A stretch of DNA of 64,000 bases from Corynebacterium macginleyi (GCF_003688935.1 NZ_REGE01000009.1:25815-89814), one strand, 5' to 3'; positions 29,097-42,029 are shown, counted from the stretch's first letter. Notes: generated by a model not told the origin, from the letters alone. Numbers and translations: made by a program.

Positions 29097-29705
29097 TTAG
29101 TTCACGCGCCGGACACGGATAATCGTGGTTCCGTGAACGGTTGTGACCTCGGCTTTTCCGCCGCCGGCTCTCTTAATATCCGCGGCATCGCGCTCCAACT
29201 CTTCATGGGCAGAAGAACCTTTTAACGCAATCATTTCTCCGCCTTTGCGCACTAGGGGAAGAGACCACTTTGCCAGCTTTCCCAGGGGTGCTACCGCGCG
29301 GGAGGTGACCACATCCGCGCCAGCCACTGCCTTTTTAATCGGACCTTCTTCGGCGCGCCCGCGCAGCACGGTGACATTATCTAACCCTAGCTTTTCAGTA
29401 ACCTCATTGAGGTAGTTATAGCGCTTTAAAAGTGGCTCGATGAGCGTGATGGCCAGGTCGGGGCGAGCGATGGCCAGAGGGATTCCGGGCAACCCTGCAC
29501 CAGAGCCGACATCGATAACCGTAGCGCCTTTCGGAATTACGTGTTCAATAACTGCGCAGTTTAAAATGTGGCGCTCCCACAGCCGCGGTACCTCACGCGG
29601 GCCGATAAAACCACGAGTGGACCCGTCTGTAGCGAGCGAATCGTGATATTCCTGCGCAAGCGGCAGGCGAGAGCCAAATACTGCAGACGGGTCCATCTCG
29701 GACAC
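29097..29705 (-). CDS. rsmG: 16S rRNA (guanine527-N7)-methyltransferase RsmG
   Basis: 202 residues. Methylates G527 of 16S rRNA using S-adenosylmethionine. The SAM motif [17 protein letters not shown] and the conserved RHILNCAVI upstream segment are clear, as is the VTSRAVAPL substrate region. GTG 29705 is preceded by GGAG. It lies 24 bases after yidC. In many actinobacteria a jag/khpB gene stands between yidC and rsmG; none is seen here. Confidence 0.95.
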   Translation of the reverse strand: MSEMDPSAVFGSRLPLAQEYHDSLATDGSTRGFIGPREVPRLWERHILNCAVIEHVIPKGATVIDVGSGAGLPGIPLAIARPDLAITLIEPLLKRYNYLNEVTEKLGLDNVTVLRGRAEEGPIKKAVAGADVVTSRAVAPLGKLAKWSLPLVRKGGEMIALKGSSAHEELERDAADIKRAGGGKAEVTTVHGTTIIRVRRVN

Positions 29706-29729
29706 TATGAGAATCTCCTCAGTAGCTGT

Positions 29730-30713
29730 TTAATTGTTTTTCTTCCGCTGTTTCTTCGTGCGGTTGTCTATCTTGCGAGCACCCGGCTTCGGAGCGGTAG
29801 TGCGCTTGGCCTCAATCTTAGCGGCCTCTTCCTCTTCTTCTTCGCGGTCCATCTTGCTGTAGATGATGCGGGTCTGGAAGAAAGTCCACACGGTGTTGGA
29901 CAGCATGTAAAACAGCAAACCGATGGGCCAAATAAAGCCGGAAAAGATCAACATTGCAGGCATTACCCAGAGCATCATCTTGGACATCATAGCCATCTGC
30001 TGCTGCATCATTTCCGCATTCTGTCCTTGCGGAGCGGAAGTCTTACCCTGGGCGCGACGCTTTTCCTGGCGGTTCAGGCTCATGCGCGCGTTAAAGTGCA
30101 TCAACACCACGATGATGGCAATCATTGGCACGATGATGAACGCCGCCTGCGTGGTGGTGGTAACGCCTTCCACCAAGGGCGAGTTCAGGCGCAGGTTCGT
30201 AACCAGCGGAACACCAAAGATCTTGGCGTCCAAGAACTGCTGGACTAGCTCCGGTTTAAAAATATAGTTCGCGGTATTGGCGTTGGCCTCAATGGACATC
30301 GGATTACCGCTGGGGTGGCCAATGCCGCCGGCTACAGAAACCGTGCGGTCAAATGAGCGCAGCACGTGAAAAAGACCAATAAACATGGGAATCTGCACCA
30401 AGACCGGGAGGCAGCCGGCCATAGGGCGAACGCCAGCTTCCTTATAGACTTTTTGCATCTCCTGCGCGGCCCGAGCCTGATCTTTGCTGTACTTCGCTCG
30501 GATTTCTTGCATCTTGGGCTGGATCTCTTGCATCTGGCGTGAAGATCGAATCTGGCTCACGGTGGGCTTAACCATGAGTGCCTTCAGTGTCCAAGTCAGC
30601 AGCACGATGGCCAAAATCCACGTAATGCCCCATGCGGGATCCATTACGAAAGATAACAGCCAGTGCCAGAACCATAAAACGGCCGAAATTGGCCAGTAAA
30701 TGAAATTAAGCAC
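29730..30713 (-). CDS. yidC: Membrane protein insertase YidC
   Basis: 327 residues. Inserts proteins into the membrane alone or with SecYEG. The five-helix 60KD_IMP core is visible: N-terminal helix with FIYWPISAVLWFW, the cytoplasmic hairpin rich in Q and K around SRQMQEIQPKMQEI, GCLPVLVQIPMFIGL and the later IGLLFYMLSNTVWTFFQ. The tail is highly basic (KKQRKKN). The frame is open to 30788, but GTG 30713 has a GAGGA site ten bases upstream and fits the family N-terminus. It lies 13 bases after yidD. Confidence 0.94.
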   Translation of the reverse strand: MLNFIYWPISAVLWFWHWLLSFVMDPAWGITWILAIVLLTWTLKALMVKPTVSQIRSSRQMQEIQPKMQEIRAKYSKDQARAAQEMQKVYKEAGVRPMAGCLPVLVQIPMFIGLFHVLRSFDRTVSVAGGIGHPSGNPMSIEANANTANYIFKPELVQQFLDAKIFGVPLVTNLRLNSPLVEGVTTTTQAAFIIVPMIAIIVVLMHFNARMSLNRQEKRRAQGKTSAPQGQNAEMMQQQMAMMSKMMLWVMPAMLIFSGFIWPIGLLFYMLSNTVWTFFQTRIIYSKMDREEEEEEAAKIEAKRTTAPKPGARKIDNRTKKQRKKNN

Positions 30714-30726
30714 GAGTGTTGAATCC

Positions 30727-31008
30727 TCAATTGTTGTTGGTGACCGGTACCGGGACTGGATCAAATCCGCCCGGATGCCAGGGCCCACATTTGCACACCC
30801 TAGCCATTGCCATCGCCGTACCTTTAAGGGCGCCGTGTCTGGACAACGCCTCTAAAGCATAAGCACTGCATGTCGGTTCGAACCGACAGGTCGATACCAT
30901 TTTAAGGCCCGAGACATGCTTTTGGTAGAAACGAACCGCTTTAACCAGCGGTGCGGCCAGTCCGGAGGCTGCTGGAATTTCTTTCCCGCGGGTATTTAAA
31001 TATCCCAT
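30727..31008 (-). CDS. yidD: Membrane protein insertion efficiency factor YidD
   Basis: 93 residues. The signature [12 protein letters not shown] ... [15 protein letters not shown] and [14 protein letters not shown] defines YidD, which helps YidC-dependent insertion and lies between rnpA and yidC in nearly all bacteria. It overlaps the end of rnpA by 13 bases. Confidence 0.93.
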   Translation of the reverse strand: MGYLNTRGKEIPAASGLAAPLVKAVRFYQKHVSGLKMVSTCRFEPTCSAYALEALSRHGALKGTAMAMARVCKCGPWHPGGFDPVPVPVTNNN

Positions 31009-31376
31009 TGCTTGCGCAGCGCCTTAGTAATATCTTTTTCTAATTGCTCGCTAGTGGCGGTCGCACTTGCAGGTAGCGCACGAATCACCACATCCACGCC
31101 CGGTGGGAGTTTGGGGATGAGTGACATGCATACATGGCGAAGCCGCCGGGAGGTGCGGTGGCGTACCACTGCATTCCCGACGGCTTTAGAAACAATAAGG
31201 CCGAAGCGCGGCCCAGTGGCCGCGATCTCGGCCGGATTGCCCATGCGGCCATTGGAATTCGCACTCATGGTGTCGCGCGCATGAACGACAACGGTACGAG
31301 TGCCCTGCCGACGACTACCCCTCATCGTCCGCCGAAATTGCGGGGGTGATGTGAGCTTGTGATGGGCTGGCAGCAT
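30996..31376 (-). CDS. rnpA: Ribonuclease P protein component
   Basis: 126 residues, basic. Binds the RNase P RNA to mature the 5' end of tRNAs. The N-terminal [17 protein letters not shown] and the RNR-type motif ([14 protein letters not shown]) are present. It lies three bases after rpmH in the standard rpmH-rnpA-yidD-yidC order. Confidence 0.94.
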   Translation of the reverse strand: MLPAHHKLTSPPQFRRTMRGSRRQGTRTVVVHARDTMSANSNGRMGNPAEIAATGPRFGLIVSKAVGNAVVRHRTSRRLRHVCMSLIPKLPPGVDVVIRALPASATATSEQLEKDITKALRKQWDI

Positions 31377-31379
31377 GAC

Positions 31380-31523
31380 TTACGCGGTCAGCTTTGCGCG
31401 GCCCTTCTTGCGCCGAGCGGCCACGATTGCGCGACCCGAACGGGTGCTCATGCGAGTACGAAAACCGTGCTTACGTGCACGGCGACGGTTGTTCGGCTGA
31501 AACGTGCGCTTACCCTTTGCCAC
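31380..31523 (-). CDS. rpmH: 50S ribosomal protein L34
   Basis: 47 residues, starting at GTG 31523 with AAGGAG eight bases upstream. The canonical L34 sequence ([20 protein letters not shown] and a basic end) is complete. The longer frame to 31601 has no family match. It is divergent from dnaA across the origin region. Confidence 0.96.
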   Translation of the reverse strand: MAKGKRTFQPNNRRRARKHGFRTRMSTRSGRAIVAARRKKGRAKLTA

Positions 31524-31943
31524 GTCAATTCTCCTTGAAGTTGTACGTGGACACACTGCCGCCACAAAACGGCAGCGCATCCACTGCTGAATGGATTCCA
31601 TAAACCTGACGCGTCACCTTTGACCCAATGCTCGGCGAGCTCTGTTAGCCCAGCCAATGCGAAGCGACGCTGTCCTGTTCACGCGCAACTCTCTGTTGCA
31701 ATAGACCATGCCAGATTACGTGATTTAAACCTCTGGAAACAAATCGACGCCCGGGTACACCCGAAATTACATAACTGTTTTTTCTTGCAGCTAAAGGGCC
31801 AGTTTTCACCCTCATGCTGCAGCTAATCCTTAGCTCCGCAAGTATTCATAGTCGCCTGCATTTGAAGAATTAATCCCGCGTTAGACACACCCGCCTGTGT
31901 GGCGGTAAAACTAAGGAATCGAATTCCACAGTGCGTGCACCAC

Positions 31944-32076
31944 TGTGGATAACCCTAAATATTCACTTGAGAGTTTTATTGTTTTCGCAGTACAACGCTA
32001 TAAAGTGGCCTAACGCAAGTTATCCACAGCCATGCACTAAACTGTGAATAACTGTTTCTTCCACACCTGTGGATAA
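31944..32076. other. oriC: oriC part 1: DnaA boxes upstream of dnaA
   Basis: Within the 672-bp rpmH-dnaA gap there are perfect boxes TGTGGATAA at 31944-31952, TTATCCACA at 32020-32028 and TGTGGATAA at 32068-32076, plus a near match (TGTGAATAA, 32043-32051). This is the usual origin arrangement and also the likely autoregulatory region of dnaA. The rest of the gap (31524-31943) has no gene; 32101-32195 carries the dnaA leader and its GTG start. Confidence 0.85.
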
Positions 32077-32195
32077 CTCTGTGGAGATCGAGGTGACTCG
32101 ATAAAAACCACTGTGGAAATCACGGTGGAATCCACCGTGGAATTTGTTATTAACCGTCCACCCGTCCCCGAGATAATTATTGAAGGTAGCCCGTT

Positions 32196-33875
32196 GTGAC
32201 TAAACCGCAAGCGAACCTGGAAGCTATCTGGCGCGCGATCGTCGATGATCTGCTTGCACAATCAGAGCAACCCAACTCTGAGGTCCCGAGCTTCTCGCAC
32301 ACGCAACGACTCTACCTGCAGTTAGTTCGCCCCATCATGATGGTGGAAGGGTACGCGCTGGTCGCCGCGGAAAATTCGAATGCCAAAGACATCGTAGAAA
32401 ATGAGCTAGGCGGATACATCTCCAAGGCACTTACTCGCCACCTGGGCCGTCCGTGTTCCTTCGCCGTTACCTTGGTTACCCCGCAGGAGCCCCAACCGCC
32501 CGCTAGCGAGTCGAATTCGCAACCGGCGCCAGGGGAGACATCAGCGAGCACTCAGGCTCCTTTTTCCCACTCCAACCCGCCGACGCAGGTCGATTCTTCG
32601 TTCGCTCAAAATTACGTCTCTCGCCCCCAACAAATGGATGCAGCGGCGATCAGCGGAAATAACAACCCCACCGCAGGTAAGACTCCGCCAAATTGGCGGT
32701 CTAGCCATGCCCCGGCAAGCCTAGATGAATTGGCCGAGCATTACAGCCAGCAAGACTATAACCGCCAGCAGCCGGACTTTAATGGTTCGCCGAATGCCGC
32801 GCGCATTCCGCGAGAAGCCCCAGCACACGATCCCAACCGGGAAACCTCCCTGAACCCGAAGCACACTTTTGAAAGCTTCGTCATTGGTTCTTCAAACCGT
32901 TTTGCTAATGGCGCAGCAGTAGCGGTGGCGGAAAATCCCGCCCGCGCCTATAACCCGCTGTTTATCTGGGGAGGTTCAGGACTGGGTAAAACGCACCTCT
33001 TGCATGCTGCCGGTAACTACGCACAGGTGCTGCACCCGGGGTTGCGCGTGAAATACGTGTCCTCGGAAGAATTTACAAATGATTATATTAATTCCTTGCG
33101 CGATGACCGCCAAGAATCTTTCAAGCGGCGCTACCGCAACCTCGATATTTTGATGGTGGATGACATCCAGTTCTTAGAGGGCAAAGAATCCACGCAGGAG
33201 GAGTTCTTCCACACCTTCAATGCGCTGCACCAGGCCAATAAACAGATCATTTTATCCTCGGACCGCCCGCCAAAACAGCTCACCACGCTGGAGGATCGCC
33301 TGCGCACACGCTTTGAAGGCGGGTTAATTACGGATATTCAACCGCCTGACCTGGAAACCCGCATTGCCATTTTGATGAAGAAAGCCGCCGCCGATGGCAC
33401 TGAGGTGGATCGCTCCGTCCTGGAGCTCATTGCCTCACGCTTTGAGTCCTCCATCCGTGAGCTCGAGGGAGCGCTCATTCGGGTATCCGCGTACTCTTCC
33501 TTGGTCAATGAGCCGATCAATGTAGAAATGGCAGAAATTGCATTACGCGATCTCGCGCCGGATTCTGCTAACCAGCAAATTACCGCAGCCTCGATCATGG
33601 AAGTCACCGCAGAATACTTCGACATTGATGTTGAAACCCTGCGCGGGGCCGGCAAGAAGCGCGCGGTGGCCCACGCCCGCCAGCTGGCTATGTATCTCTG
33701 TCGCGAATTGACCGAGCTATCCCTGCCCAAGATTGGCGAGCAATTCGGCGGCAAGGACCACACCACGGTGATCTACGCCGATCGCAAGATCCGCAAAGAG
33801 ATGACCGAAAAGCGCAATACCTACGACGAGATTCAGTCCCTGACCCAGCGCATCAAGAATCGCGGTCGCGGCTAA
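32196..33875 (+). CDS. dnaA: Chromosomal replication initiator DnaA
   Basis: 559 residues. Binds DnaA boxes and opens oriC. Domain I is N-terminal (about 1-90), then a long proline/glutamine-rich linker (about 90-225) typical of actinobacteria. The AAA+ domain has Walker [10 protein letters not shown] at about 259, Walker B LMVDDIQF, and the domain IV helix-turn-helix signature [14 protein letters not shown] 32196 is the start. No anomaly in length or motifs. Confidence 0.98.
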   Translation: MTKPQANLEAIWRAIVDDLLAQSEQPNSEVPSFSHTQRLYLQLVRPIMMVEGYALVAAENSNAKDIVENELGGYISKALTRHLGRPCSFAVTLVTPQEPQPPASESNSQPAPGETSASTQAPFSHSNPPTQVDSSFAQNYVSRPQQMDAAAISGNNNPTAGKTPPNWRSSHAPASLDELAEHYSQQDYNRQQPDFNGSPNAARIPREAPAHDPNRETSLNPKHTFESFVIGSSNRFANGAAVAVAENPARAYNPLFIWGGSGLGKTHLLHAAGNYAQVLHPGLRVKYVSSEEFTNDYINSLRDDRQESFKRRYRNLDILMVDDIQFLEGKESTQEEFFHTFNALHQANKQIILSSDRPPKQLTTLEDRLRTRFEGGLITDIQPPDLETRIAILMKKAAADGTEVDRSVLELIASRFESSIRELEGALIRVSAYSSLVNEPINVEMAEIALRDLAPDSANQQITAASIMEVTAEYFDIDVETLRGAGKKRAVAHARQLAMYLCRELTELSLPKIGEQFGGKDHTTVIYADRKIRKEMTEKRNTYDEIQSLTQRIKNRGRG

Positions 33876-34014
33876 CGCAAACACAATCACCGAGTGACGT
33901 CTTCCTAAACAACAGGAAGGCGCGCCATCTTTAAGGCAGTTGGATCGCCTCTCGGTCCCCCACCTTATACCACGTCTTAACAGCCCTTTTGCGCCAGTAA
34001 AGCCGTATAAACAG

Positions 34015-34283
34015 CTATCCACAGAGTTATCCACACCTGTGTAATTTCACAGTCGTAATTTGTTAATTCTGCTCACACTTTTAAATTCCACAGATGCTAT
34101 CCAGCACGGACACCCTTGTGATCAGCTTTGTGGGGAGATCCGTGGAAAACTAAGACAAGCTGTGGATAAAACGATGACCTGCTTTTCTATCCACATGTCG
34201 AGACAGTTGATCACACCGCAATCACAAGAATTGGCACACCCCGGATATTCGCGCTGAACTTGTCATTTACTCGGTTGATCACA
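34015..34283. other. oriC: oriC part 2: DnaA-box array between dnaA and dnaN
   Basis: The 617-bp gap holds perfect TTATCCACA/TGTGGATAA at 34027-34035 and 34161-34169, one-mismatch CTATCCACA at 34015-34023 and 34187-34195, and three TTGATCACA-type boxes (34117-34125, 34207-34215, 34275-34283). AT-rich DNA follows at about 34295-34330 and may be the unwinding element. This gap also carries the dnaN promoter; it holds no gene. Confidence 0.85.
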
Positions 34284-34492
34284 GATCCCACAGCCCTTAT
34301 TACTACTACTAAATTATTTTTCTGATCTTGTAAGTAGAAAGGGGATGTGTGAAATTGTGCCGGGTCCCCAACGCACACCGCTGGCAGGGAGGGCGGAGGG
34401 AAAATTACAAGGTTCATCGGATGCGGTAAATTAGAAACCAGTTTTTGAAAAGTTAAACATTCCTACCCCGCCACAGAGGAGCTCTTCGCACC

Positions 34493-35674
34493 ATGGATGA
34501 AGTTGTGTCATTTCGCGTTGCCAAAGATGACCTTGCCAACGCCGTAGCGTGGGTTGCCCGCAGTCTGCCTTCCAAAGTCACCCAACCAGTGCTGCGCGCA
34601 ATGCTTATCACCGCTGATGACAACGGCTTAGAGTTCATCGGCTTCGATTACGAGGTCTCAACCCGGGTGCGCATAGCCGGCATGGTAGATGAGCCTGGGC
34701 AAATCGCCGTAGCCGGTAAATTGCTCTCTGACATCGTGGCTACCTTGCCCAATAAAGAAGTTGAGATTTCCCAGGTAGATTCTAAGGCGCTAGTTGCCTG
34801 CGGTTCCTCCCGTTTCGAGCTTCCTCTCATCCCGCTTGATGATTACCCGCAATTGCCGGTCCTGCCTGAGGTTACCGGCACGATCCAACCGCAACTATTC
34901 GCAGGGGCAATCCAGCAGGTAGCGGCCGCTGCCGGCAAGGATGACACCTTGCCCATGCTCACTGGCGTACACATGGATATTCATGGCAAGAATATCGAGA
35001 TGACGGCAACTGATCGCTTCCGTTTGGCCATGCGCACCTTAGAGTGGGAGCCGGCGACTGAGGACGTTGAAGCTAAGCTCTTGGTTCCGGCAAAGACATT
35101 GCAAGATACCGGGCGTAGCTTGGATCCGCACTTGAATATCCCTATCGAGATCGCGGTAGGCTCCGGCAATAATATCGGCGCCGATGGCCTGTTCGGCCTG
35201 CACGCGGATAACCGCGAAACGACGACGCGCATGTTGGATGCGGATTTTCCCAACGTCCAGCCCTTGCTTCCCAAGTCGCACACGAATATTGCCTCCGTTG
35301 AGGTGGCACCGCTGCAGGAAGCCATTCGCCGCGTCTCTTTGTTGACGGACCGCAATGCGCAGATCCGTATGGAATTCGCCGATGGCCAGGTCACTTTGTC
35401 CGCCGGCGCCGATGCCGGTAATGCCACCGAAACGCTGCCGTGCGCATTCCACGGCCGCGATGAATTTCTCATTGCCTTTAACCCGGGATATTTGAAAGAC
35501 GGCCTAGCAGTCATTAATACCGACCGCGTGGTGTTTGGATTCACGGAGCCTTCCCGCCCCGCTATCATGATCCCAGAGCCGGAAGAGCTGCCGGAAGTTG
35601 ATGAGGATGGTAATTTCCCCACACCGCAGACGAACTTCACCTACCTGTTAATGCCGGTTCGCCTGCCAGGTTAA
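34493..35674 (+). CDS. dnaN: DNA polymerase III beta subunit (sliding clamp)
   Basis: 393 residues forming the dimeric ring that tethers polymerase III. Three similar domains of about 125 residues; the last ends with [10 protein letters not shown] and LLMPVRLPG, the usual end. ATG 34493 fits the family. The stop overlaps the recF start by one base (TAATG), so the two are coupled. Normal length. Confidence 0.98.
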   Translation: MDEVVSFRVAKDDLANAVAWVARSLPSKVTQPVLRAMLITADDNGLEFIGFDYEVSTRVRIAGMVDEPGQIAVAGKLLSDIVATLPNKEVEISQVDSKALVACGSSRFELPLIPLDDYPQLPVLPEVTGTIQPQLFAGAIQQVAAAAGKDDTLPMLTGVHMDIHGKNIEMTATDRFRLAMRTLEWEPATEDVEAKLLVPAKTLQDTGRSLDPHLNIPIEIAVGSGNNIGADGLFGLHADNRETTTRMLDADFPNVQPLLPKSHTNIASVEVAPLQEAIRRVSLLTDRNAQIRMEFADGQVTLSAGADAGNATETLPCAFHGRDEFLIAFNPGYLKDGLAVINTDRVVFGFTEPSRPAIMIPEPEELPEVDEDGNFPTPQTNFTYLLMPVRLPG

Positions 35675-36864
35675 TGTTTATAAGGGGTCTCGATGTTCGG
35701 GATTTTCGCTCATGGCCCGAATTAAAACTTGAACTAGGCCCGGGGATCACATTATTTGTGGGCCGCAATGGCTTTGGCAAGACCAATATCGTGGAAGCTG
35801 TAGGTTATACCGCCCACCTGTCTTCTCATCGCGTTTCTCATGATTCCCCGTTGGTGCGCCAGGGCGCGCAGAGTGCGCGGATTTCCCTTACTGCCGTACA
35901 TCAGGGGCGTGAATTAACTACCCACCTGCTGGTAAAGCCCCATGCTGCTAACCAGGCCCAGATTAACCGCACTAGGCTGCGCAGCCCGCGCGAGCTGCTC
36001 GGCGTGGTGAAAACAGTGTTATTTTCCCCCGAGGATTTGGTCCTGGTGCGCGGTGAACCGGCGGGGCGCCGATCGTATCTCGATAGCATCATCGCCTCAC
36101 GAACCCCGCGACTTGCTGGGGTTAAGGCGGATTATGACAAGGTATTAAAGCAGCGCAATGCGCTATTGAAGTCGGCATCGGCAAGCATGCGGCGCGGGTA
36201 CGGCGATAGCGACGGAGCTGCGGCGCTGTCCACGCTGGATACGTGGGATGCTCAGCTGGCGCATCTTGGCGCACAAGTTATCACGGCGCGCCTTGCGCTT
36301 GTTGATGCCCTTTTGGACCACATTCCTACCGCCTATGCCGGCCTTGCGCCGGAGTCGCGTCCGGCGCGCGTGGAGTATAGATCCACCATTGATACTTCTG
36401 ACCGCGAGGTGCTAGAGGCCGTCATGTTGACTACGTTGGCCCATTCCCGGCAGCGCGACATAGAGCGCGGCATCTCTTTAGTAGGCCCACACCGCGATGA
36501 TCTCGTGCTCTACCTAGGGGATCAGCCGGCCAAGGGCTTTGCCAGCCACGGCGAAACCTGGTCTTATGCCATTGCCCTGCGCCTAGCTGAGTTTGAGCTC
36601 CTGCGAAAAGAGGGAGGATCAGATCCAGTCCTCATCTTGGATGATGTCTTTGCTGAGCTCGATGCCAAGCGCCGCACTCAGTTGGTTCATCTTGCCGCAA
36701 CGGCAGAACAGGTGCTCATCACCGCGGCAGTGGATGAAGATTTACCGGATAACCTCGAACCTATCGTGCGCTATCGGGTGGGAGTAAAAGATACGGACCA
36801 GGGGCGAATCTCTACCCTGCATACGGAAGCAGCCACACGAGGGATTAGCGAGGAAGACGTATGA
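35674..36864 (+). CDS. recF: DNA replication and repair protein RecF
   Basis: 396-residue SMC-like ATPase that loads RecA at gaps. Walker A is in [13 protein letters not shown] near residue 33. The signature [10 protein letters not shown] and the Walker B segment [15 protein letters not shown] are near the C-terminus. Starts at the ATG overlapping the dnaN stop. Its own stop overlaps the next gene (ATGA). Confidence 0.97.
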   Translation: MFIRGLDVRDFRSWPELKLELGPGITLFVGRNGFGKTNIVEAVGYTAHLSSHRVSHDSPLVRQGAQSARISLTAVHQGRELTTHLLVKPHAANQAQINRTRLRSPRELLGVVKTVLFSPEDLVLVRGEPAGRRSYLDSIIASRTPRLAGVKADYDKVLKQRNALLKSASASMRRGYGDSDGAAALSTLDTWDAQLAHLGAQVITARLALVDALLDHIPTAYAGLAPESRPARVEYRSTIDTSDREVLEAVMLTTLAHSRQRDIERGISLVGPHRDDLVLYLGDQPAKGFASHGETWSYAIALRLAEFELLRKEGGSDPVLILDDVFAELDAKRRTQLVHLAATAEQVLITAAVDEDLPDNLEPIVRYRVGVKDTDQGRISTLHTEAATRGISEEDV

Positions 36865-37430
36865 GTGAGGAAGAAGGCGCAACCGGTAAAGAGCGCACTG
36901 ATCCCGTCACCCAATACTTCCGTTTGGTGCGTTCTACTTCGAAGAACCCGCCCAAGCTTACGCGCCCGGTGCCGAAGATGCCGGTGCCATCCTTAGCGGA
37001 TGCCCAGCGACAAAACTATCGTGGTTACCAGGTGGGCAGGCCTAGCGGCGCCGATGGTAGGAGGCCGCGGCGAAAGATTGACGTGCCAAGCCTGGGGGCA
37101 CAGATTAAAAAGGAGATTTCCCACCGTGGCTGGGAGAATGAATTAGCGCACGGCTGGGTGATGGGAAATTGGGAAAATCTGGTAGGCGAGCGTATCGCTG
37201 CCCATACGCAGCCCCAAAAAATCAAGGACAAGATCGTCTACCTTTCTTGTGATAACTCCACCTGGGCTACGCAGCTGCGCTACCTGCAGCGGGAAATCCT
37301 GCGAAAAATTGCGGACCGGTTTGGCGCTGATGTCATTGCTGAGCTGCGGATCCAAGGTCCCCGGCAGCAGCGTAATTACGAGGGGCGGCAGTGGGTGAAA
37401 CCCCAAGGATCGCAAGATACCTATGGCTGA
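36861..37430 (+). CDS. dciA: DciA-type helicase loader (DUF721)
   Basis: 189 residues. DciA, the ancestral loader of the replicative helicase in bacteria lacking DnaC or DnaI, sits between recF and gyrB in actinobacteria. A disordered, basic N-terminus (about 1-75) precedes the DUF721 domain, with [15 protein letters not shown] and [20 protein letters not shown] overlap with recF suggests coupled translation. The role is assigned by family and position. Confidence 0.92.
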   Translation: MSEEEGATGKERTDPVTQYFRLVRSTSKNPPKLTRPVPKMPVPSLADAQRQNYRGYQVGRPSGADGRRPRRKIDVPSLGAQIKKEISHRGWENELAHGWVMGNWENLVGERIAAHTQPQKIKDKIVYLSCDNSTWATQLRYLQREILRKIADRFGADVIAELRIQGPRQQRNYEGRQWVKPQGSQDTYG

Positions 37431-37577
37431 TAAGTGGCTGATAAGCGCGGGTTAGCCCTGGTCTGTAAAAGATGCATAACCACGCAGCCCGCCACATAGC
37501 TACTTCTGGCGGGTGTGGGGTGTCATTCAGTAGGGGGTATGCGTGTAGAATAGCGAAAGTCTTAGAATTAGTTATAG

Positions 37578-39668
<2,091 letters not shown>

Positions 39669-39712
39669 ACCGTTGGCCTAGTCCCCTGCGTACAGGGGCT
39701 GGGGAAAAGTCA

Positions 39713-39744
39713 GAGCCCACCGTAGATAGTTCAACGGTGGGCTC
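39713..39744. terminator. Hairpin between gyrB and the convergent DHA2 exporter
   Basis: GAGCCCACCGT ... ACGGTGGGCTC arms with a ten-base loop (39713-39744), preceded by a second small hairpin AGTCCCCTG/CAGGGGCT. On the minus strand the arm is followed by TGACTTTT, so it chiefly ends the exporter transcript. Confidence 0.75.
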
Positions 39745-39762
39745 AAACTATGGGGAGAGGTA

Positions 39763-41256
39763 TTAGCTGCGGGAAGTGCGCTGATCTGCAAACCCAAAGC
39801 TCAAGGACACCAGGCAAACGGCGATGATGACACCGAAACCGGTCATGATGGATACGGGCCAATCTCCGGAGGTGCTTTGGAGCATGGCAAAGAAAATGGC
39901 GGTAATGACAGCCAGGCCGATGGCGGTGCCGATGCGCTGGCCGGTTTGCAGGACTGCGCCGGAGGAACCGGCGTAGTTGTCTGGGACCTGTGCCAAGGTC
40001 AGGGTTTGGTTTGGGGAGACCACGGCACCCTGGCCCAGCCCGATAAATGCCAAGGAAAGGATGAGCCACCATTCGCTCATTCCCCAATGGGTGGTGCCCC
40101 AAATAAAGACGACCGTGGTGAAGAGGCCGAAGATAGTGGTCAGCATGCCGATGATGACCACTATGCGTCCATACCGCGAGATCTTGCGGCCAGCGATGGT
40201 GGCGGTAATGGAGTTGAGGAGTGCGGAAGGGATGCCCACCGAGCCGGCCGCTAGGGCGGAGTAACCCAGGCCATTTTGGAAGTACAACGCAACGAGCACC
40301 CAGATGCTGGTCATACCCATAAACCACAACGTGGCGATGATGGTGCCGTTGCGGAAGCTCGAGGTGGCAAAGATTGTGAGATCCACCATTGGCGGGTGGC
40401 CGGTGGACTTGTGGTGGCGCTCCCACAGCACCCACACGCCAATAAGCACGGCACCCGCGAGAAGCAGCCACCACACGGCAGGGGAGCCGGTGGAGTCCAT
40501 GAAGGGGAAGAGGATGCACCATACCGCAGCGCCGAGAATGAGTGCGCCGATGGGATCCAGGGTGGACAGCGCCTTGAAGATGCCCAGCTTATTGCCCGCG
40601 GCATCGCGGACGCGGGAAAATAGCGGGCGTGGAAACCACATGAGGCCTAAGATGATGGCCAGCAGGCCGATAGGGGCATTGACCAGCATAGTCAGCCGCC
40701 ATCCATGGTCAGGTCCGCCGATCTTAATGAGGAAGCCTCCCAATACCGGCCCGATAGCCACGGCGATTCCCACGGTGGCTCCAAAGTATCCAAAGGCGCG
40801 GCCACGCTCTTCCCCGCGGAAGTATTGCTGGACCATTCCCACGCCCTGAGGGTTCAGCAATCCGGCGCCAACACCCTGCACAAAGCGCGCGATGTTCAGA
40901 GAATGCGTATTCGGCGCGAAACCTGCCACGGTGGCGCTGATGGTGTAGACGGCGATGCCGAGGAGAAAGATGCCTCCGCGCCCCACGAGATCGCCGGCGC
41001 GCCCAGCGGCGACGAGGACCACGCCGAAGGTAAGCGCATAACCAGATAGGACCCATTGCACATCCGAATCTGTGGCACCAAGCCCAGACTGGATCGACGG
41101 CAGCGCCACGTTCACGATGGACACGCTAATGAGTGACATAAACACCGTGACCAGCACAATAATAAGAACCCGCCAGCGGGCGGGGTCTTGGCCGGCGGGG
41201 TAGTCGGTACAGTTTGCTTCTGATGCCGACGATTTATGATGCGGGGAATAAGTCAC
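39763..41256 (-). CDS. MFS transporter, DHA2 family (14-helix drug:H+ antiporter)
   Basis: About 497 residues with 14 hydrophobic helices. The DHA2 family marks are in place: SIVNVALPSIQSGLG, WVLSGYALTFGVVLVAAGRAGDL (motif A) and the motif C-like GPVLGGFLI. It is a probable exporter of drugs or toxic metabolites. The frame is open from 41286. TATAAG (plus 41264-41269) lies seven bases before GTG 41256, so a leaderless start is chosen. GTG 41262 is an alternative. Confidence 0.9.
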   Translation of the reverse strand: MTYSPHHKSSASEANCTDYPAGQDPARWRVLIIVLVTVFMSLISVSIVNVALPSIQSGLGATDSDVQWVLSGYALTFGVVLVAAGRAGDLVGRGGIFLLGIAVYTISATVAGFAPNTHSLNIARFVQGVGAGLLNPQGVGMVQQYFRGEERGRAFGYFGATVGIAVAIGPVLGGFLIKIGGPDHGWRLTMLVNAPIGLLAIILGLMWFPRPLFSRVRDAAGNKLGIFKALSTLDPIGALILGAAVWCILFPFMDSTGSPAVWWLLLAGAVLIGVWVLWERHHKSTGHPPMVDLTIFATSSFRNGTIIATLWFMGMTSIWVLVALYFQNGLGYSALAAGSVGIPSALLNSITATIAGRKISRYGRIVVIIGMLTTIFGLFTTVVFIWGTTHWGMSEWWLILSLAFIGLGQGAVVSPNQTLTLAQVPDNYAGSSGAVLQTGQRIGTAIGLAVITAIFFAMLQSTSGDWPVSIMTGFGVIIAVCLVSLSFGFADQRTSRS

Positions 41257-41322
41257 TTCCACACTTATACTCCGCAGCCCAGACAACCTTCAACCGCAGG
41301 AAAACTGGTGGAAACTATTTAT

Positions 41323-41760
41323 TTACATGTGCTTTTGTACTATGCGGCCGAATGCAGGAACTTCCGGGCTTAAGATTTTGGTGGCCTTGCCGCGCAGGGA
41401 ATTATAGGGTTTGCGCAGTGCGGCGGAGTTCACCTTTTCCACGTGCTTATCTGCGATTTTCATGATCTCATCGCTGACCTTATCCTGGTGCGGTTTAAGG
41501 AAAGCACCGAAATCGTCCTCGCCGCTATCTGCAAAGTCTTGCCACCGCGGATCGAGGGCATCGAGAACATCCGGGATAATCTGCTCTAGCCCTTTGGGGA
41601 CCACGTTAGCGTCGGCTTTTTTGGCGGCGGCCAATCCGCCTTTAATGGCCATGCCGGAAATGCCGGATTGAACAGAGGCTACTTTTTCAACGAGATCCGC
41701 GCATTCAGCAATGAACTCGGTGCGGGTGGATCCGGACATCAAGGTAGAAAGATGAACCAT
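41323..41760 (-). CDS. DUF6918 family protein
   Basis: 145 residues, helical, cytoplasmic. The SGISGMAIKGGLAAAKKAD segment and the KPHQDKVSDEIMKIADKHV end fit the actinobacterial DUF6918 family, of unknown function. Between a DHA2 exporter and a TA-like pair, all on the minus strand; gap to the pair is only 11 bases, so it may be the last cistron of that operon. Confidence 0.7.
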   Translation of the reverse strand: MVHLSTLMSGSTRTEFIAECADLVEKVASVQSGISGMAIKGGLAAAKKADANVVPKGLEQIIPDVLDALDPRWQDFADSGEDDFGAFLKPHQDKVSDEIMKIADKHVEKVNSAALRKPYNSLRGKATKILSPEVPAFGRIVQKHM

Positions 41761-41771
41761 AGGTCACTACT

Positions 41772-42029
41772 CTACGCTAGTTTCGTGGTCATATAGACGT
41801 GCGCACAGTACTGTGCAAAAGTGTGATTTCCAGCATTTAATGCTGGCACTTTTTCTAAAACCTCCGCCATAGCTTGAGCTGCCTGCTGTTCATCGCCGTG
41901 AATGACTATGCCTTCCAGTCGCGCAGTGCTGGCAGCCGCAGCGGCCACCAAGGCCGAATAGTTGATGATGCGGAGCCTAAAGCGGGCACAAAATTCTCGG
42001 GCCAATATATACAGCTGTTCGCTGCTCAT
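41772..42029 (-). CDS. Small Doc/Fic-like putative toxin, degenerate active site
   Basis: 85 residues, translated from an ATG overlapping the antitoxin stop (TAATG). The central SALVAAAAASTARLEG and the PALNAGNHTFAQYCAHVYM block line up with the Doc pattern HPFxDGNKRTA: the GN is kept, but the catalytic His is Val and the Arg/Lys after GN is His. If it is a Doc relative, it may lack AMPylation/phosphorylation activity. Gene order (ribbon-helix-helix gene first, overlapping) is typical of type II toxin-antitoxin pairs. The Fic/Doc relation is a motif-level inference only. Confidence 0.55.
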   Translation of the reverse strand: MSSEQLYILAREFCARFRLRIINYSALVAAAAASTARLEGIVIHGDEQQAAQAMAEVLEKVPALNAGNHTFAQYCAHVYMTTKLA

